Program-made: the position numbers and the translations under genes
Notes under the pieces: generated by a model
What the model saw: only the letters and a program-made list of their open reading frames with translations
The model's database searches: none
Told to the model about the DNA's origin: nothing
Part shown: one piece after another, positions 7,293 to 14,778 of the stretch
How positions within the stretch are numbered: position 1 is the stretch's first letter
Layout of the letters: every line of letters starts with the position of its first letter
Assembly: GCA_048421225.1 (NCBI GenBank)
Contig: DBFNRV010000047.1
Span: 1 to 26,064, forward strand
DNA length: 26,064 nt
Reading direction: 5' to 3'
Origin: UMGS946 sp048421225
GTDB lineage: Bacteria; Bacillota; Clostridia; Christensenellales; CAG-138

Positions 7293-7946
7293 ATGAAACG
7301 ATCAATTAAAATGGCTGTAACAGTGATATTAGTTGTTGCTATATTGGCGGCGGCATATCAAAGCGGCGCTTACATGGAAACGGGGGAGATAACCCAAGAC
7401 ATTAACAGGAAGTGGACGGTAGTTAAGGATGGGGATTATAGAAATAAATACAGCGACCCATCGGTTTTGAACAACATAATTAATAATGATTCGAAAACCA
7501 CTTTGCAGCTTCAAAGGCTGGAGGATTACTTCACCAGCGTTTCGATTCACGGGGACGCTTCCGAAAACAGGACATATCCAAACTATTTTGGGGGCGAATA
7601 CATAAACGAAAACGGTGAACTGGTAATATGCCTATCAGATGATACGGTAGAAAACAGAAATCTTATGGAAGAAGCGACTGGCGGCGGCATAGCGTTTAAA
7701 AGCGTCAAGCATTCATTTAATGAGCTCAGCGCGGCTAAACAAAATCTTACTAAATGGGTAGGCGCATGCATTGAAAAGGACGGCGCTCCGGACGGACTAT
7801 ATGGCTGGGGCATAGGGAATGAGATGAACTGCCTGATGGTTGACGTCAAATACGAATCCCAAGAGCTATTTAGACAGGTGTATGAAGCGACCGGAAGATT
7901 TTCAGGGATTGTGTTTAACATAATGGAGGATAGGGAAGCACTATAG
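7293..7946 (+). CDS. Secreted or membrane-anchored protein of unknown function
   Basis: This 217-residue protein has a basic N-terminus (MKRSIKMA) and a hydrophobic segment at residues 8-22 that serves as a signal peptide or anchor. The ATG at 7293 is preferred over a TTG at 7284 because AGAAGGAAG is correctly spaced only for the ATG. The segment at 95-112 (YPNYFGGEYINENGELVI) and the region to residue 209 resemble, from memory, the domain that precedes trypsin-like protease domains in some clostridial secreted proteins. No protease domain follows: the frame stops at 7946, and no other frame downstream gives GDSG-type motifs. It is therefore either a stand-alone relative or a truncated gene. 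The family assignment is tentative; secretion is better supported. Confidence 0.75.
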   Translation: MKRSIKMAVTVILVVAILAAAYQSGAYMETGEITQDINRKWTVVKDGDYRNKYSDPSVLNNIINNDSKTTLQLQRLEDYFTSVSIHGDASENRTYPNYFGGEYINENGELVICLSDDTVENRNLMEEATGGGIAFKSVKHSFNELSAAKQNLTKWVGACIEKDGAPDGLYGWGIGNEMNCLMVDVKYESQELFRQVYEATGRFSGIVFNIMEDREAL

Positions 7947-7996
7947 GAAGGCTTGACGATTGGGTGCGGAAACAGGATTTGACGATGAATCAAACC

Positions 7997-8025
7997 TTGT
8001 ACGTAAGGGTTAATTGCAGTATAAT
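7997..8025 (+). promoter_or_regulatory. Strong promoter with no gene of its own (possible antisense RNA)
   Basis: TTGTAC (7997-8002), exactly 17 nt, then TATAAT (8020-8025). The predicted start is near 8032. The transcript would enter the hairpin at 8071-8115 and then run antisense to the micro-ORF on the - strand. A 25-codon + frame at 8039-8116 has no convincing SD, so a non-coding RNA is more likely. Confidence 0.55.
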
Positions 8026-8070
8026 GTAATAAGAGCCGATGCTGCAAAGTTTAGGCGATAAATTTGGATT

Positions 8071-8115
8071 TGGAACTCCACCCTTTAAAGTTGAAGGCTC
8101 TAGGGTGGAGTTCTA
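8071..8115. terminator. Hairpin between convergent transcripts
   Basis: GAACTCCACCCT (8073-8084) pairs perfectly with AGGGTGGAGTTC (8102-8113), extended outward by one U-A and one G-U pair. The loop is 17 nt. Neither side has a proper U-tract (+ side TAGATTCATTT, - side CAAATCCAAATTT). It may be a weak bidirectional terminator or the contact site between two overlapping RNAs. Confidence 0.5.
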
Positions 8116-8118
8116 GAT

Positions 8119-8187
8119 TCATTTACAAATCAGATATATAAACGCTAACAGCGTTATGATGAACATACCAAAAGCCATTTCTTTCAT
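8119..8187 (-). CDS. 22-residue hydrophobic micropeptide
   Basis: A very short - strand frame starts at ATG 8187 and ends at TGA 8119. The peptide begins MKEMAFGMFI and ends AFIYLICK: a charged N-terminus, about 16 hydrophobic residues able to span a membrane, and a terminal Lys. What lifts it above chance is its context. A near-perfect SD, TAAGGAGGTG (8203-8194), is correctly spaced, and an extended -10 promoter lies about 47 nt farther upstream. A hairpin follows directly after the stop. It could be a type I toxin, a membrane micropeptide partnering a larger protein, or a leader peptide. I do not recognise a named family. Confidence 0.6.
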   Translation of the reverse strand: MKEMAFGMFIITLLAFIYLICK

Positions 8188-8234
8188 GCGCAGCACCTCC
8201 TTATATACTATACAGTGATTCATCGCATCGGCTC

Positions 8235-8260
8235 ATACATATGTATATCACATGTATACA
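8235..8260. repeat. Two adjacent palindromes over the micro-ORF promoter
   Basis: ATACATATGTAT (8235-8246) is a perfect 12-bp palindrome covering the predicted start site and -10 of the - strand promoter. TGTATACA (8253-8260) is a second, shorter palindrome within its spacer. They share the half-site TGTAT. This is the usual position for a repressor operator. No regulator gene is nearby. Confidence 0.35.
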
Positions 8261-8270
8261 AACAAATCAA
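8242..8270 (-). promoter_or_regulatory. Extended -10 promoter of the micropeptide gene
   Basis: Read on the - strand: TTGATT (8270-8265), exactly 17 nt, TATACA (8247-8242), with TGA immediately before the -10 (extended -10 motif). The predicted start is near 8235. Confidence 0.55.
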
Positions 8271-8326
8271 GTACTAAATAAAGAAAAACACTACTAAATA
8301 TAATGATCGCCTGCCAAAAGAATAAT

Positions 8327-8356
8327 TTGATTATTTACTTATCTACATGATATTAT
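8327..8356 (+). promoter_or_regulatory. Candidate promoter upstream of the long hairpin
   Basis: TTGATT (8327-8332), 18 nt, TATTAT (8351-8356) with TGA directly before the -10. A transcript from near 8363 would run through the hairpin at 8410-8459 towards argS. The surrounding DNA is AT-rich, so chance matches are common. Confidence 0.3.
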
Positions 8357-8409
8357 TAATCGTCGGATATAATCCTGCGGATTGAAATAGTAGGGGTTGA
8401 CTTTATTTA

Positions 8410-8459
8410 GTAAATTATATGGGGATGCCGCAATATTGTGGTGTCTCCATATAATTTGT
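8410..8459 (+). repeat. Long palindromic RNA hairpin upstream of argS
   Basis: The segment folds on itself around AATATT (centre 8434/8435) with 25 consecutive pairs. The outer 11 pairs of the core (AAATTATATGG with CCATATAATTT) are perfect. Every imperfect position inside is a G-U wobble in + strand RNA, whereas the - strand RNA would have A-C mismatches instead. It has no U-tract after it, so it is not an ordinary terminator. It lies 115 bp before the argS start but upstream of the argS promoter. Confidence 0.6.
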
Positions 8460-8514
8460 AGTCTCATTACTTAAAACAGTCACCCTCAAACTCCCCGCAA
8501 TCCCCTCCACTCCC

Positions 8515-8543
8515 TTGACATAACGGGCAATGATCTATAAAAT
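8515..8543 (+). promoter_or_regulatory. Promoter of argS
   Basis: TTGACA (8515-8520), 17 nt, TAAAAT (8538-8543), 30 bp before the argS ATG. The short leader leaves no room for a T-box, unlike thrS. Confidence 0.65.
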
Positions 8544-8573
8544 ATCAATTTAACAAGCGATAGGAGTAAGGAC

Positions 8574-10268
8574 ATGGAAATAAAGCAAGCGCTGTCAAAT
8601 ATCATCGCGGAGCGTGCGGAATTGCGGCCCCGCGAGGTAATGGACTGGTTTGAAACGCCCAAGGACCCAGCGATGGGGGACGTAGCGTTTCCGTGCTTCA
8701 GGCTTGCAAAGGCGATGCGGAAACCGCCCAATGCCATAGCCGCCGAGCTGGCCGACGGGCTGGCGCTGCCCGACGGGGTTTGCCGGGTGGAAGCTGTGGG
8801 CGGCTATCTGAACTTCTTTGCCGACAAGTCCTCGTTTGCTGAAAATACCCTGAAGCGGGTCTTTGAGGAAGGCGGAGGTTACGGCGGCTCCTCCTGCGGC
8901 GGTGGAAAGACGGTATGCCTGGATTATTCGTCCATCAATATCGCAAAGCCCTTCCATATTGGCCATCTAAGCAGCACGGCTATAGGAAACGCATTGAGAC
9001 GCATCTATGACCACCTTGGCTACAGGACGGTCAGCATAAACCACCTTGGCGACTGGGGGACCCAGTTTGGCAAGATGATCCTGGCGTATAAGCTGTGGGG
9101 GAACCGTGAAAGCGTGGAGAGCGGATCGGTGCGCGAGCTGATGAGACTTTATGTGCGCTTTCACGACGAGGCAGAAAAGGAACCCTCGTTGAACGATCAG
9201 GCCCGGGCCTGGTTTAGGCGCATAGAGGAACACGACCCCGAGGCCTGGGAGCTGTTTGAATGGTTCAAGGACATAACGCTAAAAGAGGTTGGAAGGGTAT
9301 ACGAGCTTTTGGGCGTTGAGTTCGACAGCTATCTTGGCGAGAGTTTTTATGAGGATAAAATGGCGCCCGTGGTCGATGAATTAAGGCAAAAGGGCCTGCT
9401 AAGGGTGGACCAGGGCGCGTCGATAGTGGATTTAGCTGAATACTCCATGCCGCCCTGCATCATATTGCGCTCGGACGGCGCGACCTTATATGCCACGCGC
9501 GACCTTGCAACTGCTATCTACCGAAAGGCCGAGTACAATTTTGACAAGATGCTCTATGTAGTCGCCTATCAGCAAAACCTCCATTTCCAGCAGCTCTTCA
9601 AGGTGCTGGAGCTAATGGGGAAGGACTGGGTGGAGGACTGCGTTCATGTAAACTTCGGCATGGTGAGCATGAAGGAGGGAACGCTGTCCACGAGGAAGGG
9701 CCAGGTTGTCTTCCTGGAGGACGTTTTGAACGCCTCGGTTGAAAAGACGTATAAAATTATAGAGGAAAAAAGCCCGGATCTCTACGATAAGGCATCGGTG
9801 GCCCGTCAGGTCGGCGTGGGCGCCGTAGTTTGGGGAGTGCTTTACAACAACAGGATAAAGGACATAGTATTTTCGTGGGACAAGGCGCTTAACTTCGATG
9901 GCGAAACCGGCCCCTATGCCCAATATACCCATGCCCGCTGCTGCTCCGTAATTAGAAAGGCGGGAGGGTATGATAGAAATAGCATAGATTATTCAATCCT
10001 TACGGATGGATACTCGGCCGCCTTGATAAGGGCGATAGCCGATTTCCCGCAGGCGGTGCTGGACGCGGCTGATAAGTACGAGCCTTATGTGGTGTCGCGC
10101 GCGGTTATAAACGTATGTTCATGCTTCAACAAGTTTTATTATGAGCTTAGGATTATGGACGACGACAGCGCCGTGAGAAACGCGCGCCTTGCCTTAACCG
10201 ACGCGGCGCGCACCGTGATATCAACCGGCCTTAGGCTTGTCGGGCTTGACGCGCCCGAAAGGATGTAA
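8574..10268 (+). CDS. argS: Arginyl-tRNA synthetase
   Basis: This cytosolic class I synthetase charges tRNA-Arg. The 564-residue protein has the N-terminal Add-1 domain (about 1-105), and HIGH at 128-131 in KPFHIGHLSST. It has the NHLGDWGTQFG signature at 156-166, and the KMSKS loop in the form STRKG at 372-376. The C-terminal DALR anticodon-binding domain runs from about residue 450 and ends in LRLVGLDAPERM, as in other ArgRS. The replacement of KMSKS by a less canonical loop is usual for ArgRS. The ATG has the SD TAGGAGTAAGG (8561-8571). serS follows after 37 bp and probably shares the transcript. Confidence 0.97.
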   Translation: MEIKQALSNIIAERAELRPREVMDWFETPKDPAMGDVAFPCFRLAKAMRKPPNAIAAELADGLALPDGVCRVEAVGGYLNFFADKSSFAENTLKRVFEEGGGYGGSSCGGGKTVCLDYSSINIAKPFHIGHLSSTAIGNALRRIYDHLGYRTVSINHLGDWGTQFGKMILAYKLWGNRESVESGSVRELMRLYVRFHDEAEKEPSLNDQARAWFRRIEEHDPEAWELFEWFKDITLKEVGRVYELLGVEFDSYLGESFYEDKMAPVVDELRQKGLLRVDQGASIVDLAEYSMPPCIILRSDGATLYATRDLATAIYRKAEYNFDKMLYVVAYQQNLHFQQLFKVLELMGKDWVEDCVHVNFGMVSMKEGTLSTRKGQVVFLEDVLNASVEKTYKIIEEKSPDLYDKASVARQVGVGAVVWGVLYNNRIKDIVFSWDKALNFDGETGPYAQYTHARCCSVIRKAGGYDRNSIDYSILTDGYSAALIRAIADFPQAVLDAADKYEPYVVSRAVINVCSCFNKFYYELRIMDDDSAVRNARLALTDAARTVISTGLRLVGLDAPERM

Positions 10269-10305
10269 GGCCAAAACGGTTAAATTAACAGATGGAGGAA
10301 AAGCT

Positions 10306-11574
10306 ATGCTCGATATAAAACGAATCAGGCAAAATCCGCAGGCGCTTGAAAGCGCCATGCGGGCGCGCAGAAATAAAGGGGCCGACGTATCCGGGCTGTT
10401 GGAGCTGGACAGGCGGCGCAGGGCCATAATGCAGGAGGCCGAGGTGCTCAAGGCCAGGAGAAACGAAGTGTCGGCGCAAATTCCCCGCTTGAAGGGCGAG
10501 GGCAGGGATGTTTCGGAGCTGATGGCCCAAATGAAGGAAACGGCCGCCAGAATAAAGGAATTCGACGCCAGGCTGGGCGAGATTGATGATGAACTTGACA
10601 ACATGCTTCTGAGCATTCCAAACATACCGCATGAGAGCGTGCCGGAAGGGGACGACGATGGGGACAACCTTGAGATTAGGAAAGTGATGGAGCCGAGAAA
10701 ATTCGATTTTGAGCCAAAGCCGCACTGGGATATAGGGGAGCGGCTGGGTATACTCGACTTTGCGGCGGCGGCCAAGATAACCGGAGCCAGGTTTACGGTT
10801 TACAAGGGCTTGGGCGCAAGGCTTGAGCGGGCGGTAATAAATTATTTCCTCAATACGCACGCCTCCAACGGGTATACCGAGATATTCCCTCCGTATATGG
10901 TAAACAGGGCCTCCATGGCCGGCACGGGCCAGCTTCCCAAATTTGAAGAGGACGCGTTTAAGGTGGCGGACACGGATTATTTTTTAATCCCGACCGCCGA
11001 GGTGCCCGTGACAAACCTTTATAGAGGCGATATACTGTCCGCGGAAGAGCTTCCGGTTAAATATTGCGCATACAGCGTTTGTTTCCGTTCAGAGGCTGGA
11101 AGCGCCGGAAGGGATACCAGGGGCCTTATCCGCCAGCACCAGTTCAATAAGGTGGAGCTTGTGAAGTTTACAAGGCCGGAGGATTCCTATACCGAGCTGG
11201 AAACGCTTACAAACGACGCGGAGGCGCTGCTCAGGGGGCTGGGGCTGCCATACAGGGTGGTTTTACTCTCAACGGGCGATCTGGGCTTCTCCAGCGCCAA
11301 GACCTATGACATTGAGGTATGGCTGCCGAGCTACGGCCGCTATGTTGAGATCAGCTCCTGCTCCAATTGCGAGGATTTCCAGGCCAGGCGCGCTTCTATA
11401 AGATTCCGCCGTGATAAGGGGTCAAAACCCGAATTGGTGCACACGCTGAATGGTTCTGGCCTGGCTGTGGGGCGCACCGTGGCCGCCGTCTTGGAGAATT
11501 ACCAGAGGGAAGACGGGGGCGTAGATATTCCAGAGGCATTAAGGCCATACATGGGCTGCGATTCGATTTTTTAG
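10306..11574 (+). CDS. serS: Seryl-tRNA synthetase
   Basis: This class II synthetase charges tRNA-Ser and also provides Ser-tRNA-Sec where selenocysteine is used. The 422-residue protein has the N-terminal helical arm (about 28-105) that grips the long variable arm of the tRNA. The catalytic core has TAE at 230-232 (PTAEVPVTNLYRGDIL), motif 2 FRSEAGSAGRDTRG at 260-273, and motif 3 LNGSGLAVGRTVAAVLENYQ at 381-400. The start at 10306 is chosen over an in-frame upstream start inside argS because it has the SD GGAGGA (10294-10299) and gives the standard N-terminus MLDIKRIRQNP. It probably forms an operon with argS. Confidence 0.97.
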   Translation: MLDIKRIRQNPQALESAMRARRNKGADVSGLLELDRRRRAIMQEAEVLKARRNEVSAQIPRLKGEGRDVSELMAQMKETAARIKEFDARLGEIDDELDNMLLSIPNIPHESVPEGDDDGDNLEIRKVMEPRKFDFEPKPHWDIGERLGILDFAAAAKITGARFTVYKGLGARLERAVINYFLNTHASNGYTEIFPPYMVNRASMAGTGQLPKFEEDAFKVADTDYFLIPTAEVPVTNLYRGDILSAEELPVKYCAYSVCFRSEAGSAGRDTRGLIRQHQFNKVELVKFTRPEDSYTELETLTNDAEALLRGLGLPYRVVLLSTGDLGFSSAKTYDIEVWLPSYGRYVEISSCSNCEDFQARRASIRFRRDKGSKPELVHTLNGSGLAVGRTVAAVLENYQREDGGVDIPEALRPYMGCDSIF

Positions 11575-11678
11575 ATATAACTAGGAAAGAATTAAATCGT
11601 CTGGACTAATGAGTGGCGCCCTGAATAATATTAAGCGATAGACAGCTTAAGCAACTTTAATCTATTTCGGAGGCATAA

Positions 11679-12332
11679 ATGAAATCATTCGCCATTATAG
11701 GCATAGGAAACTTTGGCCGCTCCGTGGCTACAACGCTGTGCAAACTCGGCCATGAGGTGCTGGCGATGGATATCTCAGAGGACAGGATACGCGATATCGC
11801 GGACCACGTTACAGCGGCGGTGCAGATAAATGTAACCGACGAGCGCGCTATGAAGCAGGTCGGCATAAGAAACTTCGACTGTGTAATAATCAGCGTTGGA
11901 GAGGATATCAGGGCGTCGATTCTGGCCACGGTGCTGTGTAAGGAGATGGGCGCCAAACACGTCGTCGCAAAGGCGTCCGACGATATGCACGCGAAGATTC
12001 TGCTAAAGACGGGCGCGGATTCCGTGGTGCGGCCCGAACATGAAAGCGGCGTGCGCCTCGCCCGTTCGCTGGTATCCGACAGCGTTATAGACTATCTGGA
12101 CCTGTCCGACGAATACAGCATACACGAGATGCGAATCCCCCGCGTTTGGGTGGATAAGTCCATAATGAAAATAGACGTTCGCCGTAACTATGCAATATCC
12201 ATAATTGCGATTCGCAGGGGCGGCAGGATAATTGTGGCGATAGATCCGGAGCAGCCGCTGAAGAGTGACGACGTTTTGGTTATGATCGGATCCAACAAAT
12301 CGTTAAAAAAGGTTGAATCATTGGGAATATAA
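11679..12332 (+). CDS. ktrA: KtrA/TrkA-type K+ uptake regulator
   Basis: This cytosolic gating subunit binds nucleotides and controls a KtrB/TrkH-type potassium channel at the membrane. The 217-residue protein has one RCK_N Rossmann domain with GIGNFG at 8-13 and the acidic Asp31 (LAMDIS) at the end of beta 2 that binds the adenine ribose. A TrkA_C domain follows from about 135 to 215. Length and single-copy domain layout match KtrA (about 220) rather than the duplicated TrkA (about 450). The ATG follows TCGGAGG. The channel gene is not in the window. It lies directly upstream of the V-ATPase operon, separated by a weak terminator and a promoter. Confidence 0.92.
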   Translation: MKSFAIIGIGNFGRSVATTLCKLGHEVLAMDISEDRIRDIADHVTAAVQINVTDERAMKQVGIRNFDCVIISVGEDIRASILATVLCKEMGAKHVVAKASDDMHAKILLKTGADSVVRPEHESGVRLARSLVSDSVIDYLDLSDEYSIHEMRIPRVWVDKSIMKIDVRRNYAISIIAIRRGGRIIVAIDPEQPLKSDDVLVMIGSNKSLKKVESLGI

Positions 12333-12335
12333 ACT

Positions 12336-12359
12336 GGCAAAACGCGCTTTTGGCCTTTT
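12336..12359 (+). terminator. Weak candidate terminator after ktrA
   Basis: GGCAAAA (12336-12342) pairs with TTTTGGCC (12348-12355, one bulged G) over a 5-nt loop, then TTTT. Only four U residues follow, so read-through into the ATPase operon is possible. Confidence 0.4.
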
Positions 12360-12384
12360 AAAAGCTTCCGGTATCATATATAAT
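12356..12384 (+). promoter_or_regulatory. Candidate promoter of the V-ATPase operon
   Basis: A perfect TATAAT (12379-12384) has only a poor -35 (TTTTAA, 12356-12361) at 17 nt. The predicted start near 12391 gives an 84-nt leader before the first gene. Confidence 0.4.
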
Positions 12385-12432
12385 GGTGCTGGATCTTGTT
12401 TTTTGTGAACATACTAAGGTAAAATAAACAAT

Positions 12433-12470
12433 ATGGGGGATTTTCACCCATCCCATTTATCGGGAGGTGC
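12433..12470 (+). promoter_or_regulatory. Possible SD-sequestering leader of the V-ATPase operon
   Basis: The SD GGGAGGTG (12462-12469) can pair with CACC..TCCC (12445-12454, a 2-nt bulge) over a 7-nt loop, hiding the ribosome site. The same C-rich strand can instead pair with the upstream ATGGG (12433-12437 with 12447-12451), which would free the SD. Two exclusive folds of this kind could regulate translation. No known riboswitch class is recognisable. Confidence 0.35.
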
Positions 12471-12474
12471 GGCC

Positions 12475-12786
12475 ATGCCGTCATTAATTGAATCAATAAA
12501 AGAAGCTGAGGTAAAGGCGGCGGGAATACGCAGGGATGCGCTTGCGCAGGCCCGTGATATGGTGCTTCAGGCGGAGATCGACGCTGGAGCGCAGCTGGCG
12601 AGGGTGACCGACGAATGCAGGCTTAAGCTTGTGTCAGCGCGCGAGGAGGCCGAATACGAGGGCCGCTCCATTGCCCAGGATATAGTGAGCCGTCGCGCCA
12701 ACGAGGCGGAGAACATGTGCAAAAAAGCCGAAAGAAACCTGGATAAAGCGGCTTCATATATATTTGAAAGGCTTGCCAAAGTATGA
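12475..12786 (+). CDS. ntpF: V-type ATPase peripheral-stalk subunit (G/H family)
   Basis: This 103-residue protein is nearly all helix and rich in Ala, Glu, Lys and Arg (IKEAEVKAAGIRRDALAQAR), as expected of the subunit that pairs with subunit E to form the peripheral stalk holding the catalytic head still. It starts at 12475, behind GGGAGGTG, rather than at the in-frame ATG 12433, which has no SD. Its stop overlaps the start of the subunit I gene by 4 bp (ATGA), indicating translational coupling. As the first of nine genes it occupies the position of ntpF in the E. hirae operon. Sequence identity in this family is low, so assignment rests on composition and position. Confidence 0.85.
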   Translation: MPSLIESIKEAEVKAAGIRRDALAQARDMVLQAEIDAGAQLARVTDECRLKLVSAREEAEYEGRSIAQDIVSRRANEAENMCKKAERNLDKAASYIFERLAKV

Positions 12787-14714
12787 TCGTTCCCATGAAG
12801 CGGCTTACGCTCGCCGCCATGAAGAGCGATTCCAAGCGGCTGATGAAGGCATTGCAGGGCATAGCTGCGGTGCATATATCCCATAGCGAGTGCGCAGACC
12901 CCGACGACAGCGAGTTTAGAAGGCTTGGCGAGGCAAAGTCGAGGATAGAACGGGCGCGTTCCACACTTCAGCCGTTTTCACAGAAGGCTCCGTTTTTAAA
13001 GCCCAAACCGGACGCCACGCTAAGCGAGCTGGACCAGGGCCTTGCAGGGGTTGCGCCGGTGCTTGAGGAGCTTGAACGGATTGAACAGGACATAGCCCAG
13101 GTTAAGGCCGAGATGGATAAGTGCGCCGCTATGACGGACGCCCTCAAACCATGGGAGGAGATGGACGCCCCTATTGAGGGAATCCATTCAACCAGAAGCG
13201 TAAGGTATATTACGGGCTATATACGCAAGGACAGGCTGGATAAGCTGGAGCTGCCGGAAGCGGCCTGTATGCGGGAGTTTGACGGCGGGCGCGACAGCGC
13301 ATTGCTAATAGCGGTTCATGAAAGCGCTTTGGACGGCGCGTATACTGCGCTTAGAGCGCTGGACTTTATAGATTATCAGTTTCCACAGCTTACGGGTACG
13401 CCGAAGGAAAATATAGCAAGGCTAAAGGATGAGAAGGACGGGCTTGGAGGCCGCCTGTCATCGCTTAGCGCCGCCCTTGAAGGCTTAGGCGGGCATTACG
13501 GCACCATAGAAAGGGCGGCGGACGCCGTTGCCATAAAGCTTGAGCGCGAGGGCAAATGCCTTGAATTGGGCACGATGGACAGCGTGTTCATGCTTGAGGG
13601 ATGGATACGTTCGGACCAGGAGGACAGGGTTAGGGAAACCATCGCAAAAAACGCATCCGTATATTATCTCGACACTCGGGATCCCCTACCAGAAGAAAAC
13701 CCGCCGAGCGCGCTGAAGAACAATAAGCTTGTAGAGCCGTTTGAGGCCATAACCAATATGTACTCCCCGCCAGCGTACAGGGGAATAGACGCAGCACCTC
13801 TTACAATGCCGTTTTATCGTCTGTTTTTTGGGATGATGCTTTCCGATTCAGGCTATGGGCTGCTCCTCTTTATCGGGGGGACGCTTTTGACAAGGTTGAA
13901 AAGGCCATCGGGCGATTTTGGAAAGCTTGTCAAGGTAATATCCATGAGCGGACTTTCCACCGCCGTATGCGGCCTTTTTATCGGAACATTCTTTGGAATG
14001 GGCTGGCAGGATCTTTTGGGGCCGTCTTCACCGTTCCCGCTATTGTTTGATCCAATGGATCAGGTCATGCCCATGATATTTATCTGCTGCGGTCTGGGCC
14101 TGCTCCAGATGTTTACGGGCATTGCGGCAAAGATGTACATGTGCTTTCGAAACGGCGACCCCGCGGCCGCCATATTCGACAACTTTTCATGGATATTGAT
14201 TGTGTTGGGCATTGTCGGGGTAATCTTTGCCGGAGAAATGCCTACGGTGCATACCATTGCAATCATAATGGCGGTAGTGGGCGGAGTTATGCTTCTGTTC
14301 TTCTCAAACAGGAGCACAAAAAACCCGATAAAGCGGATGGGAACCGGCTTTGGGCAGCTTTACAACATAACGAGCTGGCTGGGGGACACGCTGTCATATG
14401 TCAGGATAATGGCCCTTGGCCTTGTAACGGGCGCCATGGGAATGGTATTCAACATGATAGGCGGCATGCTTATGGATCCTTCAGGCAAGGCGAGCTTTAT
14501 AAGCATAGCGGTGGGGTTTATCGCGGCTTTGATACTGCTTAGCGCCATGCATTTGTTCAGCCTGTTTATAAATACGCTTGGAACCTATGTTCACTGCGCC
14601 AGGCTCCAGTATGTAGAGTATTATGGAAAGTTTTATGAAGGCGACGGAATAGCGTTTGATCCGCTTGGCTATAACACAAAGCATGTTAATGTAAAGGGGA
14701 CGGACGACCGCTGA
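12783..14714 (+). CDS. ntpI: V-type ATPase subunit I (membrane stator, a-subunit)
   Basis: This 643-residue protein has a cytosolic N-terminal half (about 1-335) with long helical coiled segments, and a membrane half with about seven to eight hydrophobic helices from residue 345 onward (FYRLFFGMMLSDSGYGLLLF and later). The key helix reads LSYVRIMALGLVTGAM. Its Arg541 corresponds to the essential stator arginine that faces the ion-binding Glu of the K ring. The protein forms the ion half-channels and links the membrane ring to the peripheral stalks. It starts with GUG-ATGA overlap to the previous gene and is followed by K after 64 bp. Confidence 0.95.
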   Translation: MIVPMKRLTLAAMKSDSKRLMKALQGIAAVHISHSECADPDDSEFRRLGEAKSRIERARSTLQPFSQKAPFLKPKPDATLSELDQGLAGVAPVLEELERIEQDIAQVKAEMDKCAAMTDALKPWEEMDAPIEGIHSTRSVRYITGYIRKDRLDKLELPEAACMREFDGGRDSALLIAVHESALDGAYTALRALDFIDYQFPQLTGTPKENIARLKDEKDGLGGRLSSLSAALEGLGGHYGTIERAADAVAIKLEREGKCLELGTMDSVFMLEGWIRSDQEDRVRETIAKNASVYYLDTRDPLPEENPPSALKNNKLVEPFEAITNMYSPPAYRGIDAAPLTMPFYRLFFGMMLSDSGYGLLLFIGGTLLTRLKRPSGDFGKLVKVISMSGLSTAVCGLFIGTFFGMGWQDLLGPSSPFPLLFDPMDQVMPMIFICCGLGLLQMFTGIAAKMYMCFRNGDPAAAIFDNFSWILIVLGIVGVIFAGEMPTVHTIAIIMAVVGGVMLLFFSNRSTKNPIKRMGTGFGQLYNITSWLGDTLSYVRIMALGLVTGAMGMVFNMIGGMLMDPSGKASFISIAVGFIAALILLSAMHLFSLFINTLGTYVHCARLQYVEYYGKFYEGDGIAFDPLGYNTKHVNVKGTDDR

Positions 14715-14778
14715 AAACCGTTTTTTGCGGCTGCTTCCGCTTAAGATAGAGCATAAACACTATCAGGAGGAACACACA

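Noticed and set aside
7947..8040. Continuation of the secreted protein by a frameshift into a protease domain
   Set aside because: All three + frames hit stops within about 20 codons and show no trypsin-like motif, so a simple single frameshift does not explain the short length.
8039..8116. 25-codon + ORF within the convergent module
   Set aside because: It starts near the predicted antisense start and ends with the hairpin, but there is no convincing SD and composition is unremarkable; kept only as a remark on the promoter.
10237..10305. Longer N-terminus for serS inside the end of argS
   Set aside because: The extension has no family support. The ATG at 10306 has a good SD and the standard SerRS start.
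14725..14778. TTG start extending subunit K
   Set aside because: No SD, and the charged extension would precede the first membrane helix. The ATG at 14779 follows CAGGAGGAA.
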